A stretch of 64,000 nt of DNA from Janthinobacterium sp. 17J80-10 (GCF_004114795.1 NZ_CP035311.1:3348001-3412000); one strand, 5' to 3'. Positions 1 to 8,675 are shown, counted from the stretch's first letter. A program made the numbers and translations. Notes: a model not told the origin generated them from the letters alone.

Positions 1-538
1 TGCAGTCATCATGCCCGCGCCACCCGGCTCCGGCAAAAGCACCTTGTGCGCCGCCCTTGCCCGCAATGGCTGGCGCTTGCTGTCGGATGAACTTGCGCTC
101 GTCCGCATTGCCGATGGCAACGTCATTCCGCTGCCGCGCCCTGTGAGCCTGAAGAATGCCTCCATCGATATCATGCGCGATTACGCGCCCGATGCTGTCT
201 TCAGCCGCAAAGTCAGCGACACCATGAAAGGCACGGTGGCGCACATGCAGGCCCCTGCAGACAGCGTCGCCCGCGCCGGCGAGCCGGCACGCCCCGGCTG
301 GGTCATTTTCCCTCGTTATGAGGCCGGCGCTGGCACGCGCCTGACCGACACCCCAAAAGCGCGTGCGTTCATGCGGGCAGCCGATAATGCCTTCAATTAC
401 AGCCTGCTGGGCGAACGGGGATTTGCGAGCCTCGCGGCACTGATCGAGGCATCGTCGTGCCATGAATTCACCTACAGCAATCTTGACGAAGCGATCGACA
501 CCTTCAATCGACTGCAACCCCAGGTGCCGCTATCATGA
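1..538 (+). CDS. HprK-related kinase, 3' part (5' end outside window)
   Basis: The reading frame is open to the left edge (residues A-V-I precede the first Met), so the gene starts outside the window. The visible 178 residues begin inside a P-loop, PPGSGKST, followed by LLSDELALV, an acidic stretch in the position of the HprK Walker B region. The later PGWVIFPRYEAGAG stretch fits my recollection of the HprK-related kinase A family found in bacteria that use no HPr sugar-PTS control. The substrate is unknown. The stop overlaps the next start (ATGA), so the two genes are probably translated together. Its position beside an XrtA locus suggests, but does not prove, a link to polysaccharide production. 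Confidence 0.75.
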   Translation, partial: AVIMPAPPGSGKSTLCAALARNGWRLLSDELALVRIADGNVIPLPRPVSLKNASIDIMRDYAPDAVFSRKVSDTMKGTVAHMQAPADSVARAGEPARPGWVIFPRYEAGAGTRLTDTPKARAFMRAADNAFNYSLLGERGFASLAALIEASSCHEFTYSNLDEAIDTFNRLQPQVPLS

Positions 539-1626
539 CCCCGCCGCCACTCATACTGCGAGCGTTCCGGCAGCCGGAGCAGCTCAGCGCACTGGATCCG
601 GCTGAATGGGACCTGCTGATTCGCCAGGCCCGCAAAGCCAACCTGCTGGCCAGTCTCCACGTCCTACTCCAGGAGCGGAGTGTACTTGCCGCAGCGCCCG
701 CCGGGCCACGCGAGCACCTCGCCTGGGCCGACGCACTTGCCCAGCGTCACATGCTGGCGGTGCGCCAGGAAGTTTCCCTGATCCGGCAAGCCCTGCAAGC
801 CTGCGCTGTGCCAGTCATCCTGCTGAAAGGCGCGGCCTATGTGATGGCGCAGCTGCCCAGCGCGCACGGGCGACTGTTTTCGGATATCGATATCCTGGTG
901 CCCAAGGAAAGGCTCGACCAGGTTGAAGCGGCGCTGATGCTGCACGGCTGGGCAGCGACGCACCATGATGCCTATGACCAGCGCTATTACCGCACCTGGA
1001 TGCACGAATTGCCGCCAATGCGCCACATCCGCCGCATGACCGTCATCGATGTGCACCACGCGATCGTGCCGGACACTGCGCCCGTTTATCCCGATCCCGC
1101 CAAACTGCGCGCATCGGCTTGCCCCGTCGAAGGCCAGGCCGGCTTGCTGACGTTAGCACCGGCCGACATGGTCTTGCACAGCGCCGTGCACCTGTTCCAT
1201 GATGGCGAACTGGACAATGGCCTGCGCGACCTGGTGGACCTGGACAGGTTGCTGCGCCACTTCGGCAGCCAGCCATCGTTCTGGCCAATGCTGATCGAAC
1301 GTGCAAGGACACTGGAACTGACCCGGCCGCTGTTTTACGCATTGCGTTATACGCACAGCCTGCTGCACACCAACGTGCCCACTGAGGCGCTGGCGCAGGC
1401 GACGCGCTTCGGTCACCCAGGAAATGCCACGCTGGCGCTGATGGATGCGTTGTTTTCGCGCGCCCTCTTGCCAGAGCACCCAAGCTGCGCCGACCGCCTG
1501 AGTGGCTTGGCCCGGCAGATGCTGTACATACGCGCCAGCTGGCTGCGCATGCCGCCGTTGCTGCTGGCGCGGCACCTGTTCCACAAGGCATTTCTCTCCC
1601 CCAGACTTGCAGAATCAGCGCCTTGA
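535..1626 (+). CDS. Nucleotidyltransferase family protein (NTP_transf_5-like)
   Basis: A 363-aa soluble protein. The motif LKGAAYVM...GRLFSDIDILVP at about residues 100-121 resembles the nucleotidyltransferase core, with the D-x-D pair in SDIDI as the likely metal ligands. The C-terminal half is helical and full of conserved-looking Trp/Arg/His. Such proteins are known beside HprK-like kinases and PqqD-like small proteins, where their reaction is unknown. The start ATG overlaps the upstream stop by 4 bases, which decides the start and implies translational coupling. A long minus-strand ORF over this gene is a shadow. Confidence 0.75.
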   Translation: MTPPPLILRAFRQPEQLSALDPAEWDLLIRQARKANLLASLHVLLQERSVLAAAPAGPREHLAWADALAQRHMLAVRQEVSLIRQALQACAVPVILLKGAAYVMAQLPSAHGRLFSDIDILVPKERLDQVEAALMLHGWAATHHDAYDQRYYRTWMHELPPMRHIRRMTVIDVHHAIVPDTAPVYPDPAKLRASACPVEGQAGLLTLAPADMVLHSAVHLFHDGELDNGLRDLVDLDRLLRHFGSQPSFWPMLIERARTLELTRPLFYALRYTHSLLHTNVPTEALAQATRFGHPGNATLALMDALFSRALLPEHPSCADRLSGLARQMLYIRASWLRMPPLLLARHLFHKAFLSPRLAESAP

Positions 1627-1639
1627 GGCTCGCCCATCC

Positions 1640-2539
1640 ATGACTGCTCTCATGCGCCGCATACTGGGCTTGCTGCTTGCAGGTGCCAGCCTTGCGATCG
1701 GCACAGCCCGCGCCGATAGCGGCGTCATGCCAAATCGTCTTGCCGGCATCGAAACCCTTACTGCCGAAGAAAAGACGGCGCTGGGCGCGCGCTTTGAGCA
1801 TGCGGAGGGTGTGCCACGCGACTACACGATGGCGCAGTCCCTGTACTGCGCGGCTGCGACCAGCGGGCATGCCGGCGCCCAATATGCACTCGGCTGGATG
1901 TACGCGCATGGCCGTGGCATTGCCAAAGATGATGGCATTGCCAGATATTTTTTCGAGATGGCGGCAGGACAGGGGCATAGCCAGGCCCAATCAATGCTGC
2001 ACCATCTGCCTGCCGAGCCATCGCCACCGCCGGCAGCCTGCCTGCAGGCGGGCGAACCCGCCGCAAGCATTTCAGAAGCCCGGGCGCCCGATTATCCCCG
2101 GGGGCGCATTTACGACCTGGTCCACAAACTGGCGCCCCGCTACCAGATCGATCCCCTGTTGGCGCTAGCGATCATCCGAGTGGAATCGGCATTCAATGCG
2201 CAAGCAGTTTCGCCAAAAAATGCCCAGGGCTTGATGCAATTGATGCCGGATACGGCCAAGCGATTCAGGGTAAGGAATGCCTTTGACCCTGAAGAGAACA
2301 TCAAGGGAGGCCTGGCTTACTTGCAATGGCTCATGGCATTTTTCAAGGGCAATGTCATGTTTGTTGCTGCCGCCTACAACGCCGGCGAACGGGCTGTCGA
2401 ACAGCATCGCGGCATTCCCCCGTATGCGGAGACACAAAATTACGTTCGTAAAGTAACGGCGCTATACAAAAATCCGTCCCATCCATACAAAGTTAGCTTT
2501 TCACCAATAGTCTCGAGCCTTGCCAAGGAACTCGATTGA
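1640..2539 (+). CDS. Secreted lytic transglycosylase with Sel1-like repeats
   Basis: A 299-aa protein. The chosen ATG is followed by a signal peptide (MRRILGLLLAGASLAIGTARA). Residues about 50-115 carry Sel1-type repeats (ASGHAGAQYALGWMYAHGRGIAKDDGIARYFFEMAAGQGHSQAQ). An SLT domain follows at about 155-290, with the catalytic Glu at about residue 182 (IIRVESAFNAQAVSPKNAQGLMQLMP) and the AAYNAGERAV motif. It should cleave peptidoglycan glycan strands in the periplasm. It starts 13 bases after the nucleotidyltransferase gene. Such enzymes can open the wall for envelope-spanning export machines, which would suit an EPS locus; that role is inferred. Confidence 0.88.
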   Translation: MTALMRRILGLLLAGASLAIGTARADSGVMPNRLAGIETLTAEEKTALGARFEHAEGVPRDYTMAQSLYCAAATSGHAGAQYALGWMYAHGRGIAKDDGIARYFFEMAAGQGHSQAQSMLHHLPAEPSPPPAACLQAGEPAASISEARAPDYPRGRIYDLVHKLAPRYQIDPLLALAIIRVESAFNAQAVSPKNAQGLMQLMPDTAKRFRVRNAFDPEENIKGGLAYLQWLMAFFKGNVMFVAAAYNAGERAVEQHRGIPPYAETQNYVRKVTALYKNPSHPYKVSFSPIVSSLAKELD

Positions 2540-2591
2540 ACTTTCGGTTACTTGTCAAGTGTCAGGTTTTTTTACATCAAGGTCCCATATC

Positions 2592-2614
2592 TTCCGTAAG
2601 TCATTGATTTTATT
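2592..2614 (+). promoter_or_regulatory. Candidate regulatory element, copy 1 (TTCCGTAAG-N2-ATTGATTT-N-ATT)
   Basis: The 23 bases here match positions 40337-40359 at 20 of 23 sites with the same spacing. This copy sits just upstream of the -24 element of the sigma-54 promoter of the PEP-CTERM gene. The other copy lies in the upstream region of a large secreted lipoprotein gene. A regulator-binding role is inference. Confidence 0.35.
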
Positions 2615-2616
2615 AC

Positions 2617-2634
2617 TTGGCACACTAACTGCTT
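2617..2634 (+). promoter_or_regulatory. Sigma-54 (-24/-12) promoter of the PEP-CTERM gene
   Basis: The bases TTGGCACACTAACTGCTT have the invariant GG and GC separated by exactly 10 bases and match the TGGCAC...TGC consensus well. The GC is at 2631-2632, so transcription should start near 2643, about 47 bases before the ATG at 2690. PrsR, encoded 4.6 kb downstream, is a sigma-54 activator, and PrsK/PrsR control of PEP-CTERM genes has been proposed and tested in other floc-forming betaproteobacteria. Confidence 0.8.
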
Positions 2635-2689
2635 TATTGTTGCCGAAACAGTAATTTCCAATGCTCACCTTCTTAAAGGGAAGATCAAC

Positions 2690-3427
2690 ATGAAATCGAT
2701 GAAAACTTTGCTGGCTGGCGTCGTACTTCTCGCCTCAGCATCCGCTTTCGCCACCCCTGTCAATCTGGCCGGCGGGGAAAATCCGAATTTGCAACAGGTA
2801 ATCAACAGTCTGTACACCAACGCAGGCACATCGCTGGCACAAGCGCCTAATGTCAACTTGAACCAGTCTGCGGAAATTGGGATTTTCCAGGTTGAAGCTT
2901 CCGGTGGTTCGGTTTCCACCATGATCATTGAAGTGGCTGGCAATGCGGGTACGAACACTTTCGGTATCTATGACATCTACAATCCGACCACCTACCTGCA
3001 ACTGTTCAGCGGTGCTGCTTCCAGCGGCGGTCAGGCACTCTTGAGCGTTAATGACTCTTTTCAGTTTGCCGTCAATTTCGGCACCGGCGTGCAATTTTCC
3101 AGCTCGCTGTTTGGCTACTACCTGGGCACTGCAAATGGTCCGACGTTCTACTCCCAGGCCAGCCTGAATGGCGGCGCTGATCAAATGGTCGCCTTCCAGG
3201 GTGACGGCGACGTAATCAAACTGCCGACCAAGCCTGCTGCCATCTGGGGTTCGTCGAGCTTCATCCTTGCCTGGGAAGACCAGCCGCTGGCAGGTTCCGA
3301 CTACGATTACCAGGACATGGTGGTGTATGTCGAGTCCATCAGTGTTCCGGAACCTGGTTCGCTGGCCCTGCTGGGCCTTGGCCTGGCAGGCCTGGCAGGC
3401 GCTGCACGCCGCAAAAAGCCAGTGTAA
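2690..3427 (+). CDS. PEP-CTERM sorting domain protein, DUF4114-like
   Basis: A 245-aa secreted protein, and the only evident PEP-CTERM substrate in the window. It has an N-terminal signal peptide (MKSMKTLLAGVVLLASASAFA). A low-complexity, Gly/Ser/Asn-rich body contains AWEDQPLAGSDYDYQDMVVYVESI near residues 194-217, as in DUF4114. The C-terminus carries the full sorting signal: VPEPGS at about 219, a hydrophobic helix (LALLGLGLAGLAG) and a basic tail RRKK. XrtA, encoded 17 kb downstream, should cut at PEP and release or attach the protein at the surface. A purine-rich AAAGGGAAGA ribosome site lies before the ATG. It is monocistronic: sigma-54 promoter before, terminator after. Confidence 0.93.
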   Translation: MKSMKTLLAGVVLLASASAFATPVNLAGGENPNLQQVINSLYTNAGTSLAQAPNVNLNQSAEIGIFQVEASGGSVSTMIIEVAGNAGTNTFGIYDIYNPTTYLQLFSGAASSGGQALLSVNDSFQFAVNFGTGVQFSSSLFGYYLGTANGPTFYSQASLNGGADQMVAFQGDGDVIKLPTKPAAIWGSSSFILAWEDQPLAGSDYDYQDMVVYVESISVPEPGSLALLGLGLAGLAGAARRKKPV

Positions 3428-3492
3428 ACAGTCACAAACCGGCAGGAACCAAGGGGACTGACGTCAGGCATCCTTCTTCCTTGTACCAGTAG

Positions 3493-3524
3493 ACCCCGTC
3501 TTTTAAAGAAAGGCGGGGTTTTTT
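3493..3524 (+). terminator. Rho-independent terminator after the PEP-CTERM gene
   Basis: An 11-bp stem (ACCCCGTCTTT with AAAGGCGGGGT, one G-T pair), loop TAAAG, followed directly by five further T. This is a textbook intrinsic terminator 66 bases after the stop codon and isolates the PEP-CTERM gene from the EPS genes downstream. Confidence 0.93.
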
Positions 3525-3596
3525 ACGTATGGAAGCGTTATTGAGGCCTAGAGGACTTTCATCCTCAAATTTCACATTTCAGGCAGAAATATGACG

Positions 3597-3671
3597 ATTT
3601 AATTCCCAATGGAAACATTTAACCGTCTTTAACTGAATTTTTCCCATTTTTTACTTTTTGACTATGGGAAA
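3597..3671. promoter_or_regulatory. Inverted-repeat region upstream of the EPS sugar transferase
   Basis: Two adjacent elements. The first (3597-3628) reads ATTTAATTCCCAATGGAAAC then ATTTAACCGTCT and resembles the inverted repeat at 12341-12372. The second pairs TTTCCCAT (3640-3647) with ATGGGAAA (3664-3671), immediately before a TTGACA at 3674-3679. Shared ATGG(A/G)AAA half-sites suggest binding of a common regulator. This is seen in the sequence; function is inferred. Confidence 0.4.
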
Positions 3672-3740
3672 TGTTGACAAATTGTAGTAATCTTTTGACT
3701 AGCCTTTTTTTCAATTAGGCAATTTTCCTGCAGACTGGCG

Positions 3741-5138
3741 ATGCTAAGAATCTCAAATCACCACGTATCGAAGATCATCTCCGTGTTGTTTCTCGTGGAA
3801 GTTCTTGTCTTGCTCGTGTCCGTCTATCTTGGCACAAGCATCCGTTTCGGCACCGCGCAGACCAGCCTTGCAACGGGGCTCGACCGCGTTCTCTTGCCCG
3901 CAGCAGTCTTTACCGTAACCATGCTCTTCAGCATGAGTGCGCTGGGCATGTATCAGCTGAAGTATCGCGAAGGCCTGCGCAATACGCTCTTGCGCCTGAT
4001 GCCGGCGTTTGCGCTGGGCTTCGGGATCTTGACCCTGCTTTTTTATCTCTTGCCCGACCTGTATTTTGGCCGCGGCATACTGGGCCTGGTCATTCTTATT
4101 TCCGCAGCCGGCATCTTGCTGACACGCGTGCTCATCTTCAAGTCTTCCGAATTTGGCTTGCTCGAGTCACGCCTGATTTTTTTGGGCAGTGGTTCCCTGG
4201 CCAAGGAATGCGGAACCCTGGCCAAACATAATATTGCCTATCACAAGTACCATATCGTCGGCTATGTTCCGGTCGCCGATGAAGACACCTGCATTCCTGC
4301 TTCTGCCCTGCTGCCGGGAGGCGAGTCGCTTGTCGCCTTGGCCGCCAGCCATAACGTCGGGGAAATTATCGTCTCGGTACAGAACCGCAGGGGTGGCAAT
4401 CTACCCATCAAGGATCTGCTCGACTGCAAGCTCAACGGTATCAAGGTAACGGATGCCGCCACTTTCTTTGAGCGGGAAGCTTGCCAGATCCGGGTCGATT
4501 CGCTGCAGCCGAGCTGGCTGGTGTTCGGTACAGGATTCGACCAGAGCTTCCTGCGAGCCTTTTGCAAACGCAGTTTCGACCTGTTTGTCAGCCTGATCAT
4601 CTTTACGGTTTCAATTCCCGCGATGCTGGTCACGACCATCTGCATTTACCTCGAAGATCGGGGCCCCATTCTCTACAAACAGGAACGCGTAGGCAAAGAT
4701 GGCCAGACATACATGGTCCTGAAATTTCGCAGCATGCGCAACGACGCAGAAAAAGCCGGCAAACCGCAATGGGCACAGTCGAACGACCCACGAACCACCC
4801 GTATCGGCAACATCATTCGCAAGCTGCGCATAGACGAATTGCCGCAGATCCTGAACGTATTAAAAGGAGAAATGAGCTTTGTCGGCCCGCGCCCTGAGCG
4901 CCCCTTCTTCGTGCAGCAACTCAATGAACAGATCCCGTACTATAACGTCCGGCATAGCATCAAGCCTGGCATCACCGGCATGGCGCAAGTACGCTATCCC
5001 TACGGCGCCTCGGTGGAAGATGCGGTACAAAAACTGCAGTATGACCTGTACTACGTGAAGAACAACAGCCTGTTCCTTGACATACTGATCCTGATCGATA
5101 CCCTGCAGGTTGTCTTGCTGGGCAAAGGCGCTCGGTGA
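3741..5138 (+). CDS. Initiating sugar transferase, XrtA/PEP-CTERM EPS type
   Basis: A 465-aa polyprenyl-phosphate glycosyl-1-phosphate transferase. The N-terminal half has about four membrane helices and a CoA-binding/NAD-like fold (LIFLGSGSLAKECGTLAK). The C-terminal half is the bacterial sugar transferase domain: KRSFDLFVSLIIF membrane helix, GPILYKQERVGKDG, FKFRSMR-like KFRSMRNDAE, and LRIDELPQILNVLKGEMSFVGPRPERPFFV. It should load the first sugar phosphate onto undecaprenyl phosphate at the inner membrane, starting the EPS repeat unit. The architecture and neighbours match the sugar transferase family specific to PEP-CTERM systems. It leads the run with prsK, 19 bases downstream. Confidence 0.93.
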   Translation: MLRISNHHVSKIISVLFLVEVLVLLVSVYLGTSIRFGTAQTSLATGLDRVLLPAAVFTVTMLFSMSALGMYQLKYREGLRNTLLRLMPAFALGFGILTLLFYLLPDLYFGRGILGLVILISAAGILLTRVLIFKSSEFGLLESRLIFLGSGSLAKECGTLAKHNIAYHKYHIVGYVPVADEDTCIPASALLPGGESLVALAASHNVGEIIVSVQNRRGGNLPIKDLLDCKLNGIKVTDAATFFEREACQIRVDSLQPSWLVFGTGFDQSFLRAFCKRSFDLFVSLIIFTVSIPAMLVTTICIYLEDRGPILYKQERVGKDGQTYMVLKFRSMRNDAEKAGKPQWAQSNDPRTTRIGNIIRKLRIDELPQILNVLKGEMSFVGPRPERPFFVQQLNEQIPYYNVRHSIKPGITGMAQVRYPYGASVEDAVQKLQYDLYYVKNNSLFLDILILIDTLQVVLLGKGAR

Positions 5139-5157
5139 AGATGGCAGGGTATATTTC

Positions 5158-7218
5158 ATGCTAACCACGATAGCCGCCTCAAGCTATGCCAGCGCCGCGC
5201 TGGCATTCCTGTTTTTGAGCCTCCTGCTTTTGACAAGCTGGCGTGGCCGCTTGCACGGCATGGCAATCACCACCACCTGCCTGCTGAGCGCAGGATGGGC
5301 AGCGTCTCTGGCCTGGCAAGCAGCGACCGCAGCGCCGTTTTCCCTGCTATCCCAATGCATGGAATTATTGCGCGGAGTGGCCTGGTGCACCTTTCTGTTT
5401 GTACTCTTTAAACCGGCGGCCGGCACGCGATTGCTCGCAGTCGCTAAAAGCAAAAGGTTTTTGGCAGGCATCACAGTCATGGCCGTGCTGTTATTCTTGC
5501 TGCCCAAACTGCCTTATGTTCTGCTTGGACTGACTGCCAACCCACTCGCGCGGGTCGCCATGGCAATTGCAGGCATGCTGCTTGTCGAACAATTGTTCAG
5601 GAACACTCCGCCGCGCGAACGCTGGGGGATCAAATTCGCCTGCCTCGGCATCGGTGGCATGTTCGCTTTCGATTTTTATCTTTACAGCGATGCCATGCTA
5701 TTCCGCCAGATCAATCCTGAAATCTGGGCGGCACGCGGCGGCGTCAATGCGCTCGCCGCGCCCCTGCTGGCAATCTCGGCGGCGCGCAATCCCAAGTGGT
5801 CGCCAGGCATTTCCGTCTCGCGCCGGGTACTCTACAATTCGGCAGCCTTGTTTGGTTCGGCGATCTATCTTCTGGCGATGGCCGCCGCAGGTTACTATCT
5901 GCGTTTTTTCGGTGGCAACTGGGGCAGCGTGGTGCAGGCGGTATTTTTGTCCGGTGCCATGCTCTTGCTGCTTGCCGTGCTGTTTTCCGGCGCTTGCCGC
6001 GCCTGGCTTCGCGTATTCATCAGCAAGCATTTCTACAGCTACGGCTACGATTACCGGGAAGAATGGATGCGTTTTACCCGCACGCTCTCGCGCCAGGGTC
6101 CGGAACTCGGTGAACGCACCATACAAGCTGTTGCAGACCTGGTGGAAAGTCCGGCGGGCGCGCTCTACATCGTGCGCGAGTCCGGGCAATGCGAGCTAGC
6201 CGCCCACTGGAACCTCACTCCGCCGGCAGCAACGGAGTCGGCCGACAGCGAATTCTGCCGCTTCCTGGAAAACAAGGAATGGGTAGTCGACCTTCAGGAA
6301 GAACGCACCGCCCGCACCGGCGATGCCAGCGCCGCCATTCCGCAATGGTTGCGGGAATTCCCGCGTGCCTGGCTGGTCGTCCCGCTCCTATTGCAGGGCA
6401 AGCTGTTCGGATTCATGGTGCTGGCACAACCGCGCAGCCGCGTCGCCCTTAACTGGGAAGTACTGGACCTGCTCAAAATCGCCGGCAGCCAGGCAGCGAG
6501 CTATCTGGCACAGCAGGAAGCGGCCAATGCCTTGATGGTTGCGCGGCAGTTCGAATCGTTCAACCGCATGTCCACCTTCATGGTGCATGACCTGAAAAAT
6601 CTGGTATTCCAGCTCTCGCTGCTGCTGTCGAATGCGGAAAAACACAAAAACAATCCCGCATTCCAGCAAGACATGCTGGAAACCGTCGAACTCTCGGTGC
6701 AAAAAATGAAACTGCTGTTGCAAAAGCTCGCCCGGGGCATCTCGGTCGAAACACCGGCTTCCCTGCAGCTCGAACATTTGCTGCGGCAGGCAATTGCAGC
6801 AAAATCAAGCACAGGCCCCAAGCCGGTACTCGAAGTCGTTGACAGCAAGCTCGCCGTATTTGCCAACCCGGCGCGCCTGGAACGGGTGATTGGCCACCTG
6901 ATCCAGAATGCTATCGAAGCGACCCCCAAGGATGGTAAAGTTAGCGTCATGCTGAAAAGGCATGACGGTTCCGCCGTGGTTCTGGTCAGCGACAATGGCG
7001 CCGGCATGAGTGAAGAATTCGTGCGTGAGAAGCTGTTCAAGCCTTTCGAATCGACCAAGGCGGGCGGCATGGGCATCGGCGTGTTCGAAAGCCGGGAATA
7101 CGTCAATGAACTGGGCGGGCGGCTCGAGGTGGAAAGCATGCCGGGCCATGGCACGACTTTCCGCATCAGCCTGCCGTTGCAGGAAGATGAACGAAGCGCG
7201 GCCGACATGGCGGCGTAA
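5158..7218 (+). CDS. prsK: PEP-CTERM system sensor histidine kinase PrsK
   Basis: A 686-aa membrane sensor kinase. About nine hydrophobic segments fill residues 1-300, a GAF-like domain lies at about 320-465, then a DHp region with the phospho-acceptor His near residue 477 (STFMVHDLKNLVFQLSLLL). The ATPase domain shows the N box NAIEATP near 584, the G1 box DNGAGM near 612, and GGMGIGVFESREYV. This matches the PEP-CTERM histidine kinase family. It should phosphorylate PrsR, encoded 50 bases downstream. The start was set at MLTTIAASS, which places the first membrane helix at the N-terminus; an upstream in-frame start overlaps the previous gene. Confidence 0.94.
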   Translation: MLTTIAASSYASAALAFLFLSLLLLTSWRGRLHGMAITTTCLLSAGWAASLAWQAATAAPFSLLSQCMELLRGVAWCTFLFVLFKPAAGTRLLAVAKSKRFLAGITVMAVLLFLLPKLPYVLLGLTANPLARVAMAIAGMLLVEQLFRNTPPRERWGIKFACLGIGGMFAFDFYLYSDAMLFRQINPEIWAARGGVNALAAPLLAISAARNPKWSPGISVSRRVLYNSAALFGSAIYLLAMAAAGYYLRFFGGNWGSVVQAVFLSGAMLLLLAVLFSGACRAWLRVFISKHFYSYGYDYREEWMRFTRTLSRQGPELGERTIQAVADLVESPAGALYIVRESGQCELAAHWNLTPPAATESADSEFCRFLENKEWVVDLQEERTARTGDASAAIPQWLREFPRAWLVVPLLLQGKLFGFMVLAQPRSRVALNWEVLDLLKIAGSQAASYLAQQEAANALMVARQFESFNRMSTFMVHDLKNLVFQLSLLLSNAEKHKNNPAFQQDMLETVELSVQKMKLLLQKLARGISVETPASLQLEHLLRQAIAAKSSTGPKPVLEVVDSKLAVFANPARLERVIGHLIQNAIEATPKDGKVSVMLKRHDGSAVVLVSDNGAGMSEEFVREKLFKPFESTKAGGMGIGVFESREYVNELGGRLEVESMPGHGTTFRISLPLQEDERSAADMAA

Positions 7219-7268
7219 TATCACCGTATTCGCACCGGCAAGGGCGCGACCAGCGCAAAAGGGACTAC

Positions 7269-8627
7269 GTGAGTCAAATCAAGAAAAAACTGCTCGTCAT
7301 CGAAGATGACCCCGGCCTGCAAAAGCAATTGCGCTGGAGTTTCGACGCGTATGAAGTACTGGTGGCAGGCGACCGCGAAAGCGCCCTGGCCGAAGTGCGG
7401 CGCCATGAGCCCGCGGTCATCACCATGGATCTGGGCCTGCCGCCCGATCCCGATGGCGCCTCGGAAGGGCTGGCAACCCTGCAGCAGATCCTGGCGCTGA
7501 CGCCAGACGCCAAAGTCATCGTTTTATCCGGCAACCAGGAGCGCACGAATGCAGTCAAGGCGATCGCCATGGGCGCCTACGACTTTCACCAAAAACCCTT
7601 CGAGCCGGAATTGCTCGGACTGGTAATCGAACGTGCCTACTTCCTGCATGCACTTCAGCAGGAAAACCGGCAGCTGTTGCAAACCCAGGGAGACTCCCCC
7701 ATGGGTGGCGTCATCAGCCGCGACCCGGGCCTGCTGAAAGTGTGCCGCAACATCGAAAAAGTCGCGCCCTCCTCGGCCACCGTGATGGTGCTGGGCGAGT
7801 CCGGCACCGGCAAGGAAGTGATGGCACGCGCCCTGCACCAGTTGAGCCCGCGCCGCGACAAGCGCTTCATGGCGATCAATTGCGCCGCCATCCCGGAAAA
7901 CCTGCTGGAAAGCGAACTGTTCGGCTATGAAAAGGGGGCCTTCACCGGCGCCGTCAAGCAAACCATCGGCAAGATCGAACTGGCCAACGAAGGCACGTTC
8001 TTTCTCGATGAAGTAGGCGACTTGCCAATGGCGCTGCAGGCGAAATTGCTGCGCTTCCTGCAGGAGCGCGTGATCGAGCGCATCGGCGGGCACAAGGAAA
8101 TCCCCGTGGACGTGCGCATCGTCTGCGCTACCCACCAGAAGCTCAAGGAATTGACCGCCGCCGGCAAGTTTCGCGAAGACCTGTATTACCGCCTGAGCGA
8201 GATCGTGGTGACGATTCCACCCTTGCGCGACCGTATCGGCGACGCAGCCCTGCTGGCCCACCATTTCAAGAACCGCTTCAGCGAAGCGGAGGGGCGCTCG
8301 CGCCTGAATTTCAGCGCCGATGCCCTGACCATGATCGAAAGCCACGCCTGGCCCGGCAACGTGCGCGAAATGGAAAACTGCATCAAGCGGGCCGTCATCA
8401 TGGCAGACGGCCCGCAAATTACCGCTGACGACCTCGGCCTTGCGGACACTGCTGCGACGGAAGAGCCGATCAACTTGCGCCAGGTGCGTGACGAAGCCGA
8501 ATACAAGGCATTGGTGAAGGTCCTGGCGCGAACCGACGGCAATATCGTCAAGGCCGCCGAAATACTCGGCGTGAGCCGGCCGACCATTTACGACCTGATG
8601 ACGCGCCACGGCCTCAAGCAGGCTTGA
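7269..8627 (+). CDS. prsR: PEP-CTERM system sigma-54 response regulator PrsR
   Basis: A 452-aa NtrC-type regulator starting at GTG. The receiver domain has the phospho-acceptor Asp at about residue 54 (ITMDLGLPPD). The AAA+ domain has Walker A GESGTGKE near 175 and the sigma-54-contacting GAFTGA loop at about 223. The C-terminal Fis-type HTH is NIVKAAEILGVSRPTIYDLMTRHGL. It should activate sigma-54 promoters after phosphorylation by PrsK. The sigma-54 promoter at 2617-2634 before the PEP-CTERM gene is the obvious local target. Confidence 0.95.
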   Translation: MSQIKKKLLVIEDDPGLQKQLRWSFDAYEVLVAGDRESALAEVRRHEPAVITMDLGLPPDPDGASEGLATLQQILALTPDAKVIVLSGNQERTNAVKAIAMGAYDFHQKPFEPELLGLVIERAYFLHALQQENRQLLQTQGDSPMGGVISRDPGLLKVCRNIEKVAPSSATVMVLGESGTGKEVMARALHQLSPRRDKRFMAINCAAIPENLLESELFGYEKGAFTGAVKQTIGKIELANEGTFFLDEVGDLPMALQAKLLRFLQERVIERIGGHKEIPVDVRIVCATHQKLKELTAAGKFREDLYYRLSEIVVTIPPLRDRIGDAALLAHHFKNRFSEAEGRSRLNFSADALTMIESHAWPGNVREMENCIKRAVIMADGPQITADDLGLADTAATEEPINLRQVRDEAEYKALVKVLARTDGNIVKAAEILGVSRPTIYDLMTRHGLKQA

Positions 8628-8675
8628 GGCCACGCGTTGCCGGCGCCATTGGCCCTATAGAAAAATCTGCAAGCC

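Larger units (their letters stand above)
3428..3740. other. Intergenic region with terminator and EPS promoter elements
   Basis: These 313 bases contain no convincing gene. The left end holds the PEP-CTERM terminator (3493-3524). The AT-rich right two thirds hold two imperfect inverted repeats (near 3597-3628 and 3640-3671) and a TTGACA hexamer at 3674-3679 whose -10 partner is poor. It should contain the promoter for the sugar transferase gene at 3741. Confidence 0.7.

Noticed and set aside
1043-1990. Long minus-strand ORF (315 aa) over the nucleotidyltransferase and transglycosylase genes
   Set aside because: Arg/Ala/Pro-rich composition, no motif, and two well-supported genes on the plus strand. 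It is a high-GC shadow frame.
3674-3702. Sigma-70 promoter TTGACA with a -10 at 3697
   Set aside because: The -10 candidate GACTAG matches only two of six consensus bases; kept only as a note in the intergenic entry.
7524-8633. Minus-strand ORF of 369 aa opposite prsR
   Set aside because: It is the mirror of a gene with fully conserved NtrC motifs, and its composition (His/Gly/Val/Gln-rich) is that of an antisense shadow.
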